Shown here: piece after piece, positions 20,328-32,796 of the stretch
Position numbering within the stretch: the stretch's first letter is position 1
Layout: every line of letters starts with the position of its first letter
Source: Dysidea avara
Taxonomy: Eukaryota > Porifera > Demospongiae > Dictyoceratida > Dysideidae
Assembly: GCF_963678975.1 (NCBI RefSeq)
Contig: NC_089281.1
Location: forward strand, 30,417,249-30,481,248
Length of the DNA: 64,000 nt
Direction: 5' to 3'
Program-made: the position numbers and the translations under genes
The notes under the pieces: generated by a model
Told to the model about the DNA's origin: nothing
Database searches by the model: none
Seen by the model: the letters and a program-made list of their open reading frames with translations, nothing else

Positions 20328-22952
20328 ACTGAGGCTATTCCATTGCTAATAGAAGGGAAGGATGTTCTTGTCACTGCTCAGACTGGCACTGGAAAGACTG
20401 CAGTGTATGTTAGTATGAACTGTTAAGGTATTTTACTCCAATTGTAGATTTGCCATTCCTATCATACAAAAGATTCTACAAGCAAAGCAAGAGGTATAGT
20501 AGTAGTAGTTAACAGTGTATGTATGATACTGTCTATAGAGCTTGTCAAGGCTTCCCTCATCAGTAAAAGCTGTTGTTCTGGCACCTTCTAAAGAATTGTG
20601 TACACAAATAGCAAAATGTTTTGTGGTAAGTTATTGGATGACATTACATGTGGTTGACAACTGTGTAGGATTTGTGCCAGTTTTGTTTGCGTGACTTGAA
20701 AGCCATTAACATAGCTGTTGGCCGCTCAAGGTTGTGAGAATGATGTGCAGTGTCTATGTTTGTATTTGGTGTGTACCCTATAATAGCAAATCTCTACTAG
20801 CTGATAAACCAGATGTGATTGTATCAACACCCAGCCAATTGTTAACCCATTTACGTAACAAGGTATGTGCTGTATTGCTTTTGGCCTTTCAGTATAACCC
20901 ATGTTTGTACTAGACAATTGTTCTTAATAAAACGATGGAGTGGTTTGTGGTTGATGAAGCTGATTTAATATTTTCCTATGGTTACGAAGATGATATACGT
21001 AACATCATGAAGTTAGTTTGTTAGTTGTAAAAATACTGCTAACGACCCATAATTTGCTCCCAGGTTTTTACCAACTATCTACCAAGCATGTCTCACATCT
21101 GCTACATTGTTGGAGGGAGTACTAGAGATGAAATCTCTTCTTCTACATAACCCTGTATGTTGTGTCTAACCATTGATGGTACATCTGCGTGCCTGTTGTC
21201 CAGTTGTTGTGAATAGTGCTAATGTGATAAGGTCATTACACAGGTTACTGTCAAAGTAGAGGAAGCAGCAGCTGTTAGTGCTAGGCTTACTCAATATCAT
21301 ATCAGGTGTGGTTGGTGGTGATGACTAGTTATTATACCTTATACATACTATGAATACTACTGACTTGTAGGTGCCAAAAGGAAGACAAGTTTTTATTGAT
21401 ATACTCCCTGCTGAAACTGAGGTATCCTCCACTTTACTCTGGTTGTTATGGTGATGCTGTTGTTTTGTTGGTTTCCCTAGACTCATTACTGGCAAGACTC
21501 TTATCTTTGTCAACACTATTGATAGCTGCTATTGTCTGAAGTTGTTTCTGGAACAATTCTCTATTGCATCATGTGTAGTGAACTCAGAACTACCACACAA
21601 TTCACGGTAAAGAGATGTTAAGACCAGTAGTGTAACTGCTATGCTATGAGCTATGTGTACTGTAATGATATCCCTGTTGTTGACACAGATGTCACATAGT
21701 GGAACAGTTCAATAGAGGGATATATGACATTGTGATAGCAGTAACTGATGAACTATCACAAGATGAATCAACTGCTCAACAAAGCAGGTTGATGTAACAT
21801 GTGATAATAATTTATTAAACATTTGTGTTGTCAGGAAACGAAAACGAGACAGGGAGTATGGGATTTCACGAGGGATTGACTTTCAACATGTGGATAACAT
21901 TGTTCTTTTTGATTTTCCCTTAACTTTGAAATCTTACATTCATTGCATTGGAAGGTAGATAGTTATATTCATGTGTTAGGGTGTACCAGGGAGTAGAGCA
22001 TTGGTTTATAAACTGATTAACTTATTTACACACTGCTTAGGACGGCAAGAGGAGAGGAGTCTGGCACTACCCTGTCATTTGTGTGCAGTGAATCTGAGGA
22101 AGAAAGACTGGAAAAAGCACAATCTAATCAAAAAGAGCATCTGGGTGTGGTTGCCATTAAACCCTACCAATTTAAGATGTCTGAAATAGAAGGTTTCCGT
22201 TACAGGGCAAAGGTACACCATTACAACAAAGTTGATAATAACAGCATTCAAGAATTTATTGTGTCTGTAGGATGCATTGTCAGCTGTTACAAAGACGGCA
22301 GGTTCTCACATAATATCTCTTGTAGTGATTGACAGCAGTTTGTTTCCACAGTGAGACAAGCACGTTTAAAAGAAATAAAGACAGAGCTGCTGACCTCTGA
22401 TAGGCTAAAGGCATGTGGGAGCCTTAGTGTGTTTCTACCCCCAATGTTTAGTGGGCAGTTTTGTATATAAACTAGTTTATGTGGGACCAGTCAACTGTTA
22501 AGTGGTGATAATGTCATTGTTATCCATTTAGACTCACTTTGAAGACAACCCTAGAGATTTACAAATACTCCGACATGATCAAGCTTTACACCCTACTAAA
22601 GTTCAGCAACACATGAAACATGTTCCGACCTACTTGGGTTAGTTGATGTTGTGCTTAGTGTAATAAAATTTATGGTTTTTCAATAATTACATGGGCATAA
22701 AAATTATATTACTACTATAAGCTGTTTACACATAGTGCCAAAGTCACTAAGAGGTCAGGTGGCCACTGCTGCAGCACAGGAAAGAGGACTTAGTCAAATG
22801 AAGCGCAAGAAAAAATCCTACTGCCACAGTAACAAAAAGAAAAATAGAAAAGTGGTTAGTTTTAATTTATTTATCTCATTCACTGGTCATATTTGTAGAG
22901 GAGCAGTGAAGACCCTCTAAGAACATTTGATTGCATCATAAGTAGTGACTGA
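20328..22952 (+). CDS. DDX56: DEAD-box RNA helicase DDX56 (Dbp9 family), 5' exon missing
   Basis: Nucleolar ATP-dependent RNA helicase for large ribosomal subunit assembly. Eighteen exons: 20328-20404, 20448-20493, 20539-20625, 20669-20730, 20787-20862, 20914-21011, 21064-21154, 21244-21305, 21371-21421, 21481-21606, 21689-21787, 21835-21954, 22041-22212, 22271-22301, 22352-22410, 22532-22637, 22736-22854, 22899-22952. They join in phase to 511 codons plus stop. Visible motifs: I AQTGTGKT, Ia APSKEL, II DEAD, III SAT, LIFVNT, SRGIDF, and VI HCIGRTAR. The family-specific tail is present: [40 protein letters not shown], basic KRKKK, EDPLRTF. Introns are 43-121 bp. The intron after 22410 starts GCATGT, a GC-AG intron. 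In motif VI the first Arg of HRxGRxxR is Cys. The acceptor choice at 20328 is set by phase; the preceding exon is unseen. Confidence 0.93.
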
Positions 22953-23267
22953 TTGAACAAGTGACACTTAATAGTTTTATGGCCTCTATATGTACTTAAT
23001 GTGATTCATTGTAACTGACAACATGTTGGTACACTCACTAAATGATTACAATTGAAGAATCAATCCTATTGCATGCTTCATTTTGTGGTAATTCACTTGA
23101 TTTCATAGTAATTCATTAAATTTACAGTGCATTAAAAAGTATATACAAGAATGATGATATTGTTACAAAAATTTGCTGTATTTACAAAACATAAATATGT
23201 ATTTACAAATATAAATAAATCTAATGTTTTTAACAAGCTACTTATTGCTTGTGTAGTTAAAATGAAG
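22953..23267. other. Shared 3' intergenic region of two converging genes
   Basis: 315 bp of AT-rich DNA between the DDX56 stop (plus) and the stop of the secreted protein gene (minus). A plus-strand AATAAA lies in ATAAATAAAT at about 23,211-23,220 and is a candidate DDX56 polyadenylation signal, about 260 bp past the stop. Confidence 0.5.
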
Positions 23268-25116
23268 TTATACCATAGCTCTGCAATTTCTTTCTAATGT
23301 GTGAATACTGTGTTTTGATACTGCACACACCGTGTCCTTATCAGTGACAATCAACATGTCTTCTTCCACAGTTCCTGTGAACACATACCAAGAATGGGAG
23401 TTAAATGGTGGACAGTTACAAGCCAATGCTTCATGTGAGATCTTGATCATGGTCAAGGATGTGTTTGATCCCTTGATCACCTGTCCTTCTTTGATCTTGT
23501 ACATGACATCATTTTCTTTATCAATTTTCTCCATTACTTGAGCACTCACCACTGTGGGCAGCAAACAATAGTGTTATGGTTAGCAAGTGTTTATACAAGT
23601 GATATTGTCACATCAACCACTGTAATAATTACTAACCTGTGTTAGAGCTATTGCAGGTCTTCACTCCAGCCACTTTTCCATGTGGGCACATATTGCATTG
23701 TGTTACTGAGGAATTGTTTGTATCATTTTCTGCTGGTGCAGATCCACTGCTATCCTCTGTGGTGGTTATTCCAAGTTCTGTGGACAAACAATGTATTATG
23801 TCTCCACATCATAAAATTATTTTACCTTGTGCAGACACAGTCTCGTAGTTCACATCTTTACCAAACTTATTGTCAGCTTTACACTCATAATTTCCAATGT
23901 CTTTGACACCAGGGTTGTCAATTTGGTGTTGAAATGCTGTACTAGAATCACTCTTAAAAGGGTCTACATCCACAGGGATGCCATCTTTAAGCAATGTTAT
24001 CGACGGGGCAGGGGTGCCAAGTGCATGACAATTTAGTCGTAGATGTGTTTTGTCAACTTTCTTTTTAAAAAAGGTTATTTCTGGTGCTCTTGAATCTGAG
24101 AGGGAAATAAATATTATTATTAATGTTAATTGCAAAATAAAAAGTACATTACCTTTTGGCTTAATTTTCAGTGTAACATTTCGAGACAGATGTGGATAGC
24201 TGTGTGATATGCAACTGTACGTTCTCTCATGAGCATTACGGGTAACGCGATCAAACTGGATGTAAACATAATCACCATTTTTACTCATGCCAGATTTCAC
24301 GTCGTGCATCATGGGAAGATCTACCACATTGCCATCCTTAACTTGCTTCCATGAAATACCAAATTCTGGAAGGTGTTTGTCCTCCACAGAACAACTTAAC
24401 TTCAGTTGTTTGGCCTCCTCCACTTCTAATTTGTAATTGGAATCGAAAGGATATTGTCCAGTTGAATTTTGTACTGAGATTAACATTTCTAAAACAACAA
24501 TATAGCTAATTACGATATTATTTGCAAAATCAAACTCTTACTATAGCAATGGGGTTCTTGTCCACTCCAGTTCCCATTATCTTGACATATCCTTTCATCA
24601 TCTCCAATCATAGTATAGCCAATTGCACAACGTGAGAACACTCCATATCTTATTCTACCAGCCTCCATCCTTGGAACAATTATAGAGTTTGGTCTGTACG
24701 GTGGGATCTGCGGTGGTTTTTGACATTCTGAAAATTGACGACAAATAGCATAATGTTAACTGCAGTAGCTAAGACTTATAGCAATGATTGGTACAACTCT
24801 GATGTGTTATAATGTACTTACTGAGAGCACAACTCTCTTCGCAATCCTCCTTACTGGAGAAATAGTTGGAGCTATTGCACGTACGCCTCTCCTTGCATTC
24901 TCTAATATTTTTATCCTGCACACTTTGGATAGCGACCCAACTAGTTTCTTCACAATTGGCTTTAGGAGAAGGAGGTAACATACATCGGTTCTCCGAGCCT
25001 GCAAATAGTATCAGCATTCAACTGCAAGCAATTTAATTAACTAGCTAGCTGGTATTACTTGCAAGGGTGAAAATCGTAGCAGACAGTAGACACAGGAACG
25101 ATCTTGAAAGATGCAT
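23268..25116 (-). CDS. Secreted Kunitz-CCP-Ig-Ig-NTR multidomain protein
   Basis: Seven exons on the minus strand: 25059-25116, 24822-24998, 24542-24727, 24153-24488, 23826-24095, 23637-23777, 23268-23551; 483 codons plus stop, consistent phases. Exon 1 is a signal peptide (MHLSRSFLCLLSATIFTLA). Exon 2 (residues 20-78) is a divergent six-Cys Kunitz domain with spacing 9-18-5-11-3 (CMLPPSPKANC, NYFSSKEDCEESC). Exon 3 is a CCP/sushi domain (four Cys, WSGQEPHC). Exons 4 and 5 are Ig domains (LSCSVED..ISWKQV..YSCISHSY; LNCHALGTPAPSITLLKDG..GNYECKADNKFG). Exons 6-7 carry a Ser/Thr linker and an NTR-type domain (KTCNSSNTVVSAQVMEKI; CNCPPFNSHSWYVFTG; ERNCRAM). All six introns are phase 1. The plan recalls WFIKKN-type secreted protease inhibitors, but domain order and the CCP differ. 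Inhibitor function is inferred. Confidence 0.88.
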
Positions 25117-25437
25117 CGCGGTGAATTCAAAAGCTTGCTGCAACACGCGTTGTAGTTTAAGCAGCCTAAAGGCAAACGCTGCTTTTATACCAGTTGCACC
25201 GTCTAAACGCATGCGCACAAATTGTAAGGTTTCCGGCGCCAATACCTGATTTGAACCTCTCATTATGCTTGTGTGTACTGCAGTCTTTGAGTAACAGGAA
25301 TTCGCTTTTGACTATATGGTCCCACAGTAGTGGATTAGTATACAGTCATATATAGTAAACTTTAATATTTATTTAGCTAATATGCACAATCAAACGTTGA
25401 GACAGCTATACTACTACTACTACTACTACTACTACAG
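25117..25437. other. Short intergenic region with (TAC)n microsatellite
   Basis: 320 bp between the secreted-protein start and the NOP56 stop, both minus strand, so it holds the former's promoter and the latter's 3' UTR. A CTA/TAC trinucleotide run at 25,409-25,435 ends just beyond the NOP56 stop codon (25,438-25,440). Confidence 0.55.
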
Positions 25438-28400
25438 TTAGTCCTCTTCTTCCACTTTCACTTTCTTCTTTTTCTTCTTTTTTCCAGAAGATGGAGTCAC
25501 CGCATCTTGCAGCTTCTTTAGCTCTGTTAGGGCTTCTTCCATGACTAAAACATTCTTGCGAGGAGTTTCTCCAGTTTCATAAAATTTTAGTCGCTCTTCA
25601 ACTTGCTCTTTTAGCTTCTCTCCAAACAAGGTGGTTGGGTGTTCTAATTACAAAATTAAAAATGTTAATATAATGTTTTGGGAAGTTACCTGAGAAACAG
25701 TCAATACGACTAGCTATGGAGCACTTGTTGGCAAGGTAACGTGATATCCGACCCTTGTTCTTTGCACCAGCTCTTCCAATATACGAAGAATGAAATATCA
25801 GACCATATTTGGGAGTATTACCACGAGTTTTAAGTGCCCTGGAAAAACAGCAACCTCAGTATAAACAATAGCAAATAACTAAATCAACTGTGGTCAGTGG
25901 TGTTAGTGAAGTACCAATTGACACTAACTAGGGAGTTAGTAGGATGACAAGACACATTACCTAAACAAGGCCTTCTCAGCTCCCAGGATTTGGACAGTCG
26001 ATGCCGGATACTTAGCCAAGTTGGTGAGACTACCAGCGTGAGATATCAGACGAGCTCCAACCTACATTAACAACAATACCTATAAATGTCTTTTAACAAG
26101 ATTTGGTTACAAGCATCAACATTCACATTGCATTCATCTTACATGCTCGCCAATTAATGCTGTCAAATTTGGAGCCACTTGTGTCATCTTTGAAACAAGA
26201 TATTCGCTCAACTGAGCACGATACTCAGACAAGGCAATGACTCGTGTAGCAAATTGTTGAATATTGATGAGATCAATTGGAGATATGTCCATCCCTGTTG
26301 TGTAGTAATAATATCTTATTAACAATCTCTCACTTACCCATTGACATCCTAGAAGCTTCCATTATAGCATGAGCCTTTGAGTCATCCATTAAAATTTCCT
26401 CAAGTTCTTCGAGCATATCCTCTGTAAGATCCTTGCGAGACTTGACAAATTTTGCCACTCTTGCGTAAGTGTAGTTATCAGTGACAATCTTAGCTAGCTC
26501 AGGGAAATGATACGAGTACCACTCCCTATGATATTAACATGTGTTGGGTGAACACCACTAATAAACAAACCTTATCCTCATTGAGAAAGTGTTGATATCT
26601 TTGTCAAGTTGATCCATTAAACTGATACTCTGAATAATCATGTTGTCTACTCGGTTGACATTGAATTTAACTTTAGCTCGTGAGTAGCTGTGTCCTAATC
26701 CCAATTGTGCCTTAGCAGCAGCTGATATTGACAAACCTTAAGGTGAGAACAAAGTTTACTGCTGCAAGACATGGGAGGTACTCTCCCCCTAGCAAAATAG
26801 GAAGTTGTGTGTACCCACACCTAACCAGGCTTCAAGCCTCCTCCAAGCTACCCACAAGTCATGAATGAGCTTTAGCTTATTACCACATAACCACTACAAC
26901 CCACCAACAACATCTGAGACAAGGTACTTAGCTATACAAACCAATTATACCATTAAAGGCACAAAAAACTAAACATAAAAATCATTTTAAACTCCTGAGA
27001 AATATTTGAAAAGAAACTAAATAACTTTAATGTTTACAAATACTATGGAAATTACACCAACAAGGAATAAAATACAAAGTACAGAAGCTATAAACACATC
27101 ACTGGTATATAATATTCATAGGGACTGTTACCATAGCTACCCATACAGGACAACTTCCTTATAACAAGTGCTTGCTAAGTACCTGATACAAACTTGTGAA
27201 AATGTAATCGTATTCCTCTTAACAGCTCCAGCACAACACCTGTAGACTGACAGGACATTCCAAGTTGTTCTTGCACTACTGCAGCCAATCTGCTATCTTC
27301 CACTCCAATTATAATCTTGGATTTTTTCTTTCCAGACACATTGGCTTCCAGAAATCCTCTCAAGTCCTCATGCATTATACCTGTAACAGTTGTTTACAAG
27401 CTTACCAGCCAAACTGCAGCCACTTAAGTTAGTCAAATTAAAAGTTATTGTAGGACAAGAGTACACTATACAGGCGTGTATCCATGTTTATATAAGGTTA
27501 ACCTATAAAAATTAAATTTTGAGGCTAGAGAGCAAAACAACTTATAAATAATATCTGCAGTCCATATACACATGGGTATATTAGTCAACAACTTTTGTAC
27601 TTTAAAAACTTTCTTTATTACAATGATTTGTTCATATTTAGTACAATTTGTAATATAATTGAAGGAGGATTAAGAATGGTTATCATAGATTTGATGTTTT
27701 TGTGAGAAATAGTCTAAATCTAGTTAAACTTGTTAGGCTAATACCATGGTAATACCATGGTAACAGTGCAGGTGATAACTACAACACAACAATTACTTAG
27801 GAATCCAGCTAACTGCACTAACAAGAAATTAAAAACATTTGAAATGTTGATGCAGCAATTTGTGAGTTTTATTGAGACACTATACTGCATGGTAAACCAC
27901 CTGGCCTAAGGCTATAGCTAGTACATCAAATAAAATTATGTCTAATTAGTACAACATTTTTATAGTTACACACTTTTTATCTTCATTTGTTTTGGTATTT
28001 GGTATTTGGGATTTCTAAGCTTATAATCTACAAGTGATCACACAATTCCTAATCATATTCCCACTCTGACTGCTGACTATAAAAGATTTTACAATTCTGC
28101 ATCACAATTGTGTCAGGACAGTCCTACTAATCTAATTACCATTTCACCACACATTGAGGAACTTACACAACTATAATAAAAACTTCTCACATGCAGTAAA
28201 GTTAAAATTACTTCAATTTCCTTTTCCCATGATATGACTATATGACATAAAGTGTGGGTTATACACTTGTTTACCAAATGAATTAAATTAGAAATTTAAT
28301 GAATTATTATCAGTTTAACAAGCCACCTGTGACCTTACCCCACTCCTACCAACAGTAATTCATTATAGCTGACACAGCAAGATCCATTAGTAGTAAATAG

Positions 28401-31400
28401 TGTTCTGTGAAACTTAAATTGATAAGTAGCTTCAAGGCTTTCCAAATAAATTGTTGTACACTTGCAATATTTGAGCTAATTAAAATATCTGATTTCAAAG
28501 TGTACAATACTATATAATGGATTCTAGCAACACACACTACACTTGTAGCCTTTACTTTAACAAGATTCATCTTGCACATGAATATTTTGACACAACTGTC
28601 AGCAATATTCACAGACCTCTATCAGTCATTGAGCACTACAGCCCTACACATATTGCACTAATCTGCTGTACCATGTACCTGTGCTCACACAGCTAGTCTT
28701 GACAGCAGACAATCAGCTTATGATGCAATCAATACAGATTTCATTTTTGTTAAGCAAGCCCTTGCATGCACTGTTAAAACTGACCACCTAAAGTTTGACT
28801 GCTCCAGTCAAAATAGCACCTTCAAGTGATACTATAGCAACAGTGTGAAGGGATAAAGTGAGATATTAATGTTATTGATTTGTAAAAAGACTGTGTTCCG
28901 GTATCATTCTGTGAAAATTTGTACATAACAATTTTCACAGTGATATTTAATGATATTGCGCCAGACTTTTATTTGAGTAGATTCTTTAGATGTTGTGTGG
29001 AGTGCATCAAGGTGTATGAAGCATGCTGAAACTATGGGGACTTGATCTCCCAGGAAAATTTTGAAAACATACTAATTTGGTCACTAAAAACAACACAAAA
29101 TTTAGGTTGGACTTATTGCTACTGGACTTTTATACTGAAAAATTGTGGATTCAAGAGGGGTTCTTCACCCCCTGACTATGGGCCTGAGTGCTTAGTAATT
29201 ATAATACTACAAGTCACTATACTAGCAGTGGTGGGTCTAAAAATTTTCAGAGGGTTTCAAGTTGAGAAAGTTGAATAACTGTCAGGGGTGGATCCAGACT
29301 TGGGAGTTCCACCCTGGAATTGCAACTTCAGCCTAGCTTTAAGTTGAAGACCAAAAAAAGAAAAGAAAGGGGATTACCTGCTGTTGAATGCTGCTGCTGA
29401 TTTCAAAAACAAAGTATGAAGTTTGGCCAGTAGAAAAAGTCCTAATATAATACACTATGTATAACTCTTAGTGACTCTATTAACCACATGAATCGTTAAT
29501 AAATTAGGTACGCGCTATTTCCAGAGGGGGTTTCAGTCGAAACCATTGCAACCCCCTGTATCTGCCACTGACTAGGTTAACTGTATATATGACTACTGAA
29601 TTGTGAATAATGTTATAACTCTATTGACATTAATTGGTGTAGACATGACACTTAAACATTAATAATTATCTTCACACAGGTCAGTGGGAGCTGCTAATGG
29701 TACACTTATACCAATAGCTTAAGATAACTGTTAGTTAACATTCATGTCACCCTGTCAACCTGCAAACTGCTTTATATACAGACATCTCCTATTAACCCAT
29801 TTTACTCCTCTGCTAATAAATATAAGATGATTTTCTTTATGGCATAGTAGGAGTGTGGCTGCCACCACTTGGTGACAATTGTATTGTATGTAGTAGGCCG
29901 AATGTAGTTACAAAATATTTTGACTAGCTAATAATTTTGTTCCATTACAAAGCATCACTATAGCTGTTTAGGCAATACATGGTTTAGTATTTCTGTGCAC
30001 CATGCGTCAGCCATTGAGCACCATGAGTCAGCCATTTAGTACACCATGCATGGCTAAAGAACTGTTGTCACGGAATCGTGCAAGCATGTAAACACATGAT
30101 TGAATCATACCAGTTGCCATCATCAGCCACCTTAGCCTACCTATAACAATGTTCCAATGGACTAACGTATACGGCAAAACTTTCGAGGGGGAAAACATCG
30201 CGGTTTTCATGATTATGCTGCCAATCGTGATTGTTTTCCCCTCAAATATTTTGTGTGCAGAACGCCTAAAAACTATATATAATTACTATACCTTTTTGCA
30301 TTTTGTAGGTCTTCATAGCCAGAGCAGCGATTTTGCAAGCTCACACATTTGACGTTTTTTAATTGGAGAAAAAGATAGTGTTTCTTTGAGAATGCTCTGT
30401 TTTTTAATGCTCAACACAGCACTGCTTAAGTATGTCAAGCTAAAGAAATTGACTTTGCCAGATCTAGAGGGGTCCTTAAGTGCTTATCACATTTCACCAG
30501 GTGCTTAGCCACTATCCACGAATGTTTTCCCCACGAACTGCAAGATTTCTATGCAACCGCGAATATTTTCCCACGAATTGCAACGCTTCTGTGTATCCGT
30601 GAAAGTTTTCCCCCTCAAAAGTTTCGCCGTATATGGTATATAACAGTCTAAGAAAAATTTACCAGGATAAACCAGGAATAGTATGGAAAGGATCTGGTAA
30701 TCCTAGATATGGGACCTCTGTGGATATGTCCATTTCAGGATAAGTACATTGTACTATGAAACACACAATAAGAAGCACTAGTAAGTCGTAACACATATTG
30801 AAAAAATCCGGTAACAACCATGAATAAATAAATAAATTAATAGTAACATACTTTCTGCTATAATAATGAAGTTAGTAGGTTTACAAAATTTAAAAATTGA
30901 ATTGCAGAATTGCTAGCATACTAACATTGTGTTTATAATGTTCTGAGGGTTTGCCCACACTTTTAAAACCACACTCAATCATTAGGTGTTAGTGTATAAA
31001 GCAAATAGGGTGAGTGATTACTAGTTCGTGGTGAGTAAACTCGAGTGATATATTTCACTTACAAGTATAAGGAAAAATTAAGTTTGATTAGGGGCTCAAA
31101 TAGATTGCCTAGACCTGAAGATATACTACCTAATTTAGTCTACACCCATGACTAAATTTGGGATTAAATGTCCACTAGTAAAATCTTCAGGTGTAGGCGA
31201 TTTCCCTTGTTTCACTTTCATCTCTATGATCCCTAACTGAACTTGTTTGTTTACTTTTTTGTAACATTATTATGACTTGGTAAACCCATGCATGCTGCAT
31301 TAGAATGGAAAGAATGGCGCCAGGTTTATTGTTTTCATCTGAACACACGCCCCAACAATCAATTACTGAAACAGCAAAGTGACCAATATGCTCTGCTTTC

Positions 31401-32751
31401 AACTATGTTCAGCCCATTACACAACGTCATAACGAAGTAGAAGAGTGCCAATCCAGTTGCCACAAAAAAAAATGGATGGTTCCTGTTTGCAAATGTAGAG
31501 AGGCCATCATGTAGTGCTACTGCAATTGACACCTTGTGCTGTCAGCAAAGATAAAAGGCACACAAAGGAGGACAAAGGTAAGTCCATGATGTGTGCATTG
31601 TACGTACCGCAGTATGCCAAAAGGCACCTGTCAGGCTGTCAAACTGAAAAAAAATCAAATCTGTAGCCTTAGCCATTATTGAGTTACACTTGAGTCAGTC
31701 AGTGAGTAGAAAAGTTCACTAAATAAAAAAAAAATCCTAGCAATTTATTGGAAGCATTTCAGGTCATAGCGAAGGCACTTTTGGGTTTAACCAACACTGC
31801 CAAGGCATTATGAAGGTATTATTTTAGGGTGATATTTTTGGTCAGAAAAGCCCAAACCTTCGTGATCCCTAATATATACTGTATGATACCACGACTTCTA
31901 GGGATTTGCTGATTTACATATACACCCTCAGCTCTGTGGCACTCGGGCATCTGGCGAAATCCCTCACAGTGGTGGTGTTATGTTTCTGTATGTACACAGA
32001 GTCTAAGTTAGAACAATAGTTTATATACACACACAGGACGGGTGCTTATCCTTTACATACTAGATCATTATAATAACTGCTTAACTATAGCCACTTATTT
32101 GAATATGGCAGCTAATTTGATGTGTGCAATGAGAAAATCATCAAAAGGGTCTTTAAATTATTATTTGGAACTCTACAGAAGATTACCACTAGTAACAAAT
32201 GTAAACAAACCAATAAACTCCATAGCAACAGACAATTTGGCCCTATAAAAAACCACTTCTCATTTAAGTACTTTGTAAAGTGTAATAATAATAATAATAA
32301 ATACTTTAGGTTTAAGGAAGAAAATCCATCCCTCCTGGAGGAAGACTGACCCAACTAGACATTGGGCGACCTGCAGTTTGAATCCTGGGGTTGGACGGAT
32401 TTTTTTCTTCCTTACTTTTGCCCTTTTCTGTTACATCTTATTAGCTATTAGTTATTTAAGTAGAGTCCTTGTAATTAGGTTAGGTAATCCTAAGGCTTCA
32501 GCACAAGTTGCTGTCAGACTTTCAGTGCTGGTCACTGTAAAGTGTAATAATATAATTATACAACCAAGTACTTTTTTCATTGAACAATAATGACACACAT
32601 GTACAATAGTACAGAATAATATTGGTAATACAGGCATACGCTTAAGTATAACCAAAGTTAATAGATGTTAAGATATTAACAGTCCCAAGAATAGCTGCTT
32701 TTTGGAGGTTATTAAACAATGTTTCGTTATAGTCAGGTATTCGCTTCCAAT

Positions 32752-32796
<45 letters not shown>

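Noticed and set aside
32112..32354. ORFs on both strands rich in Lys/Asn or Leu
   Set aside because: Composition follows AATAAT-type simple sequence; no domain.
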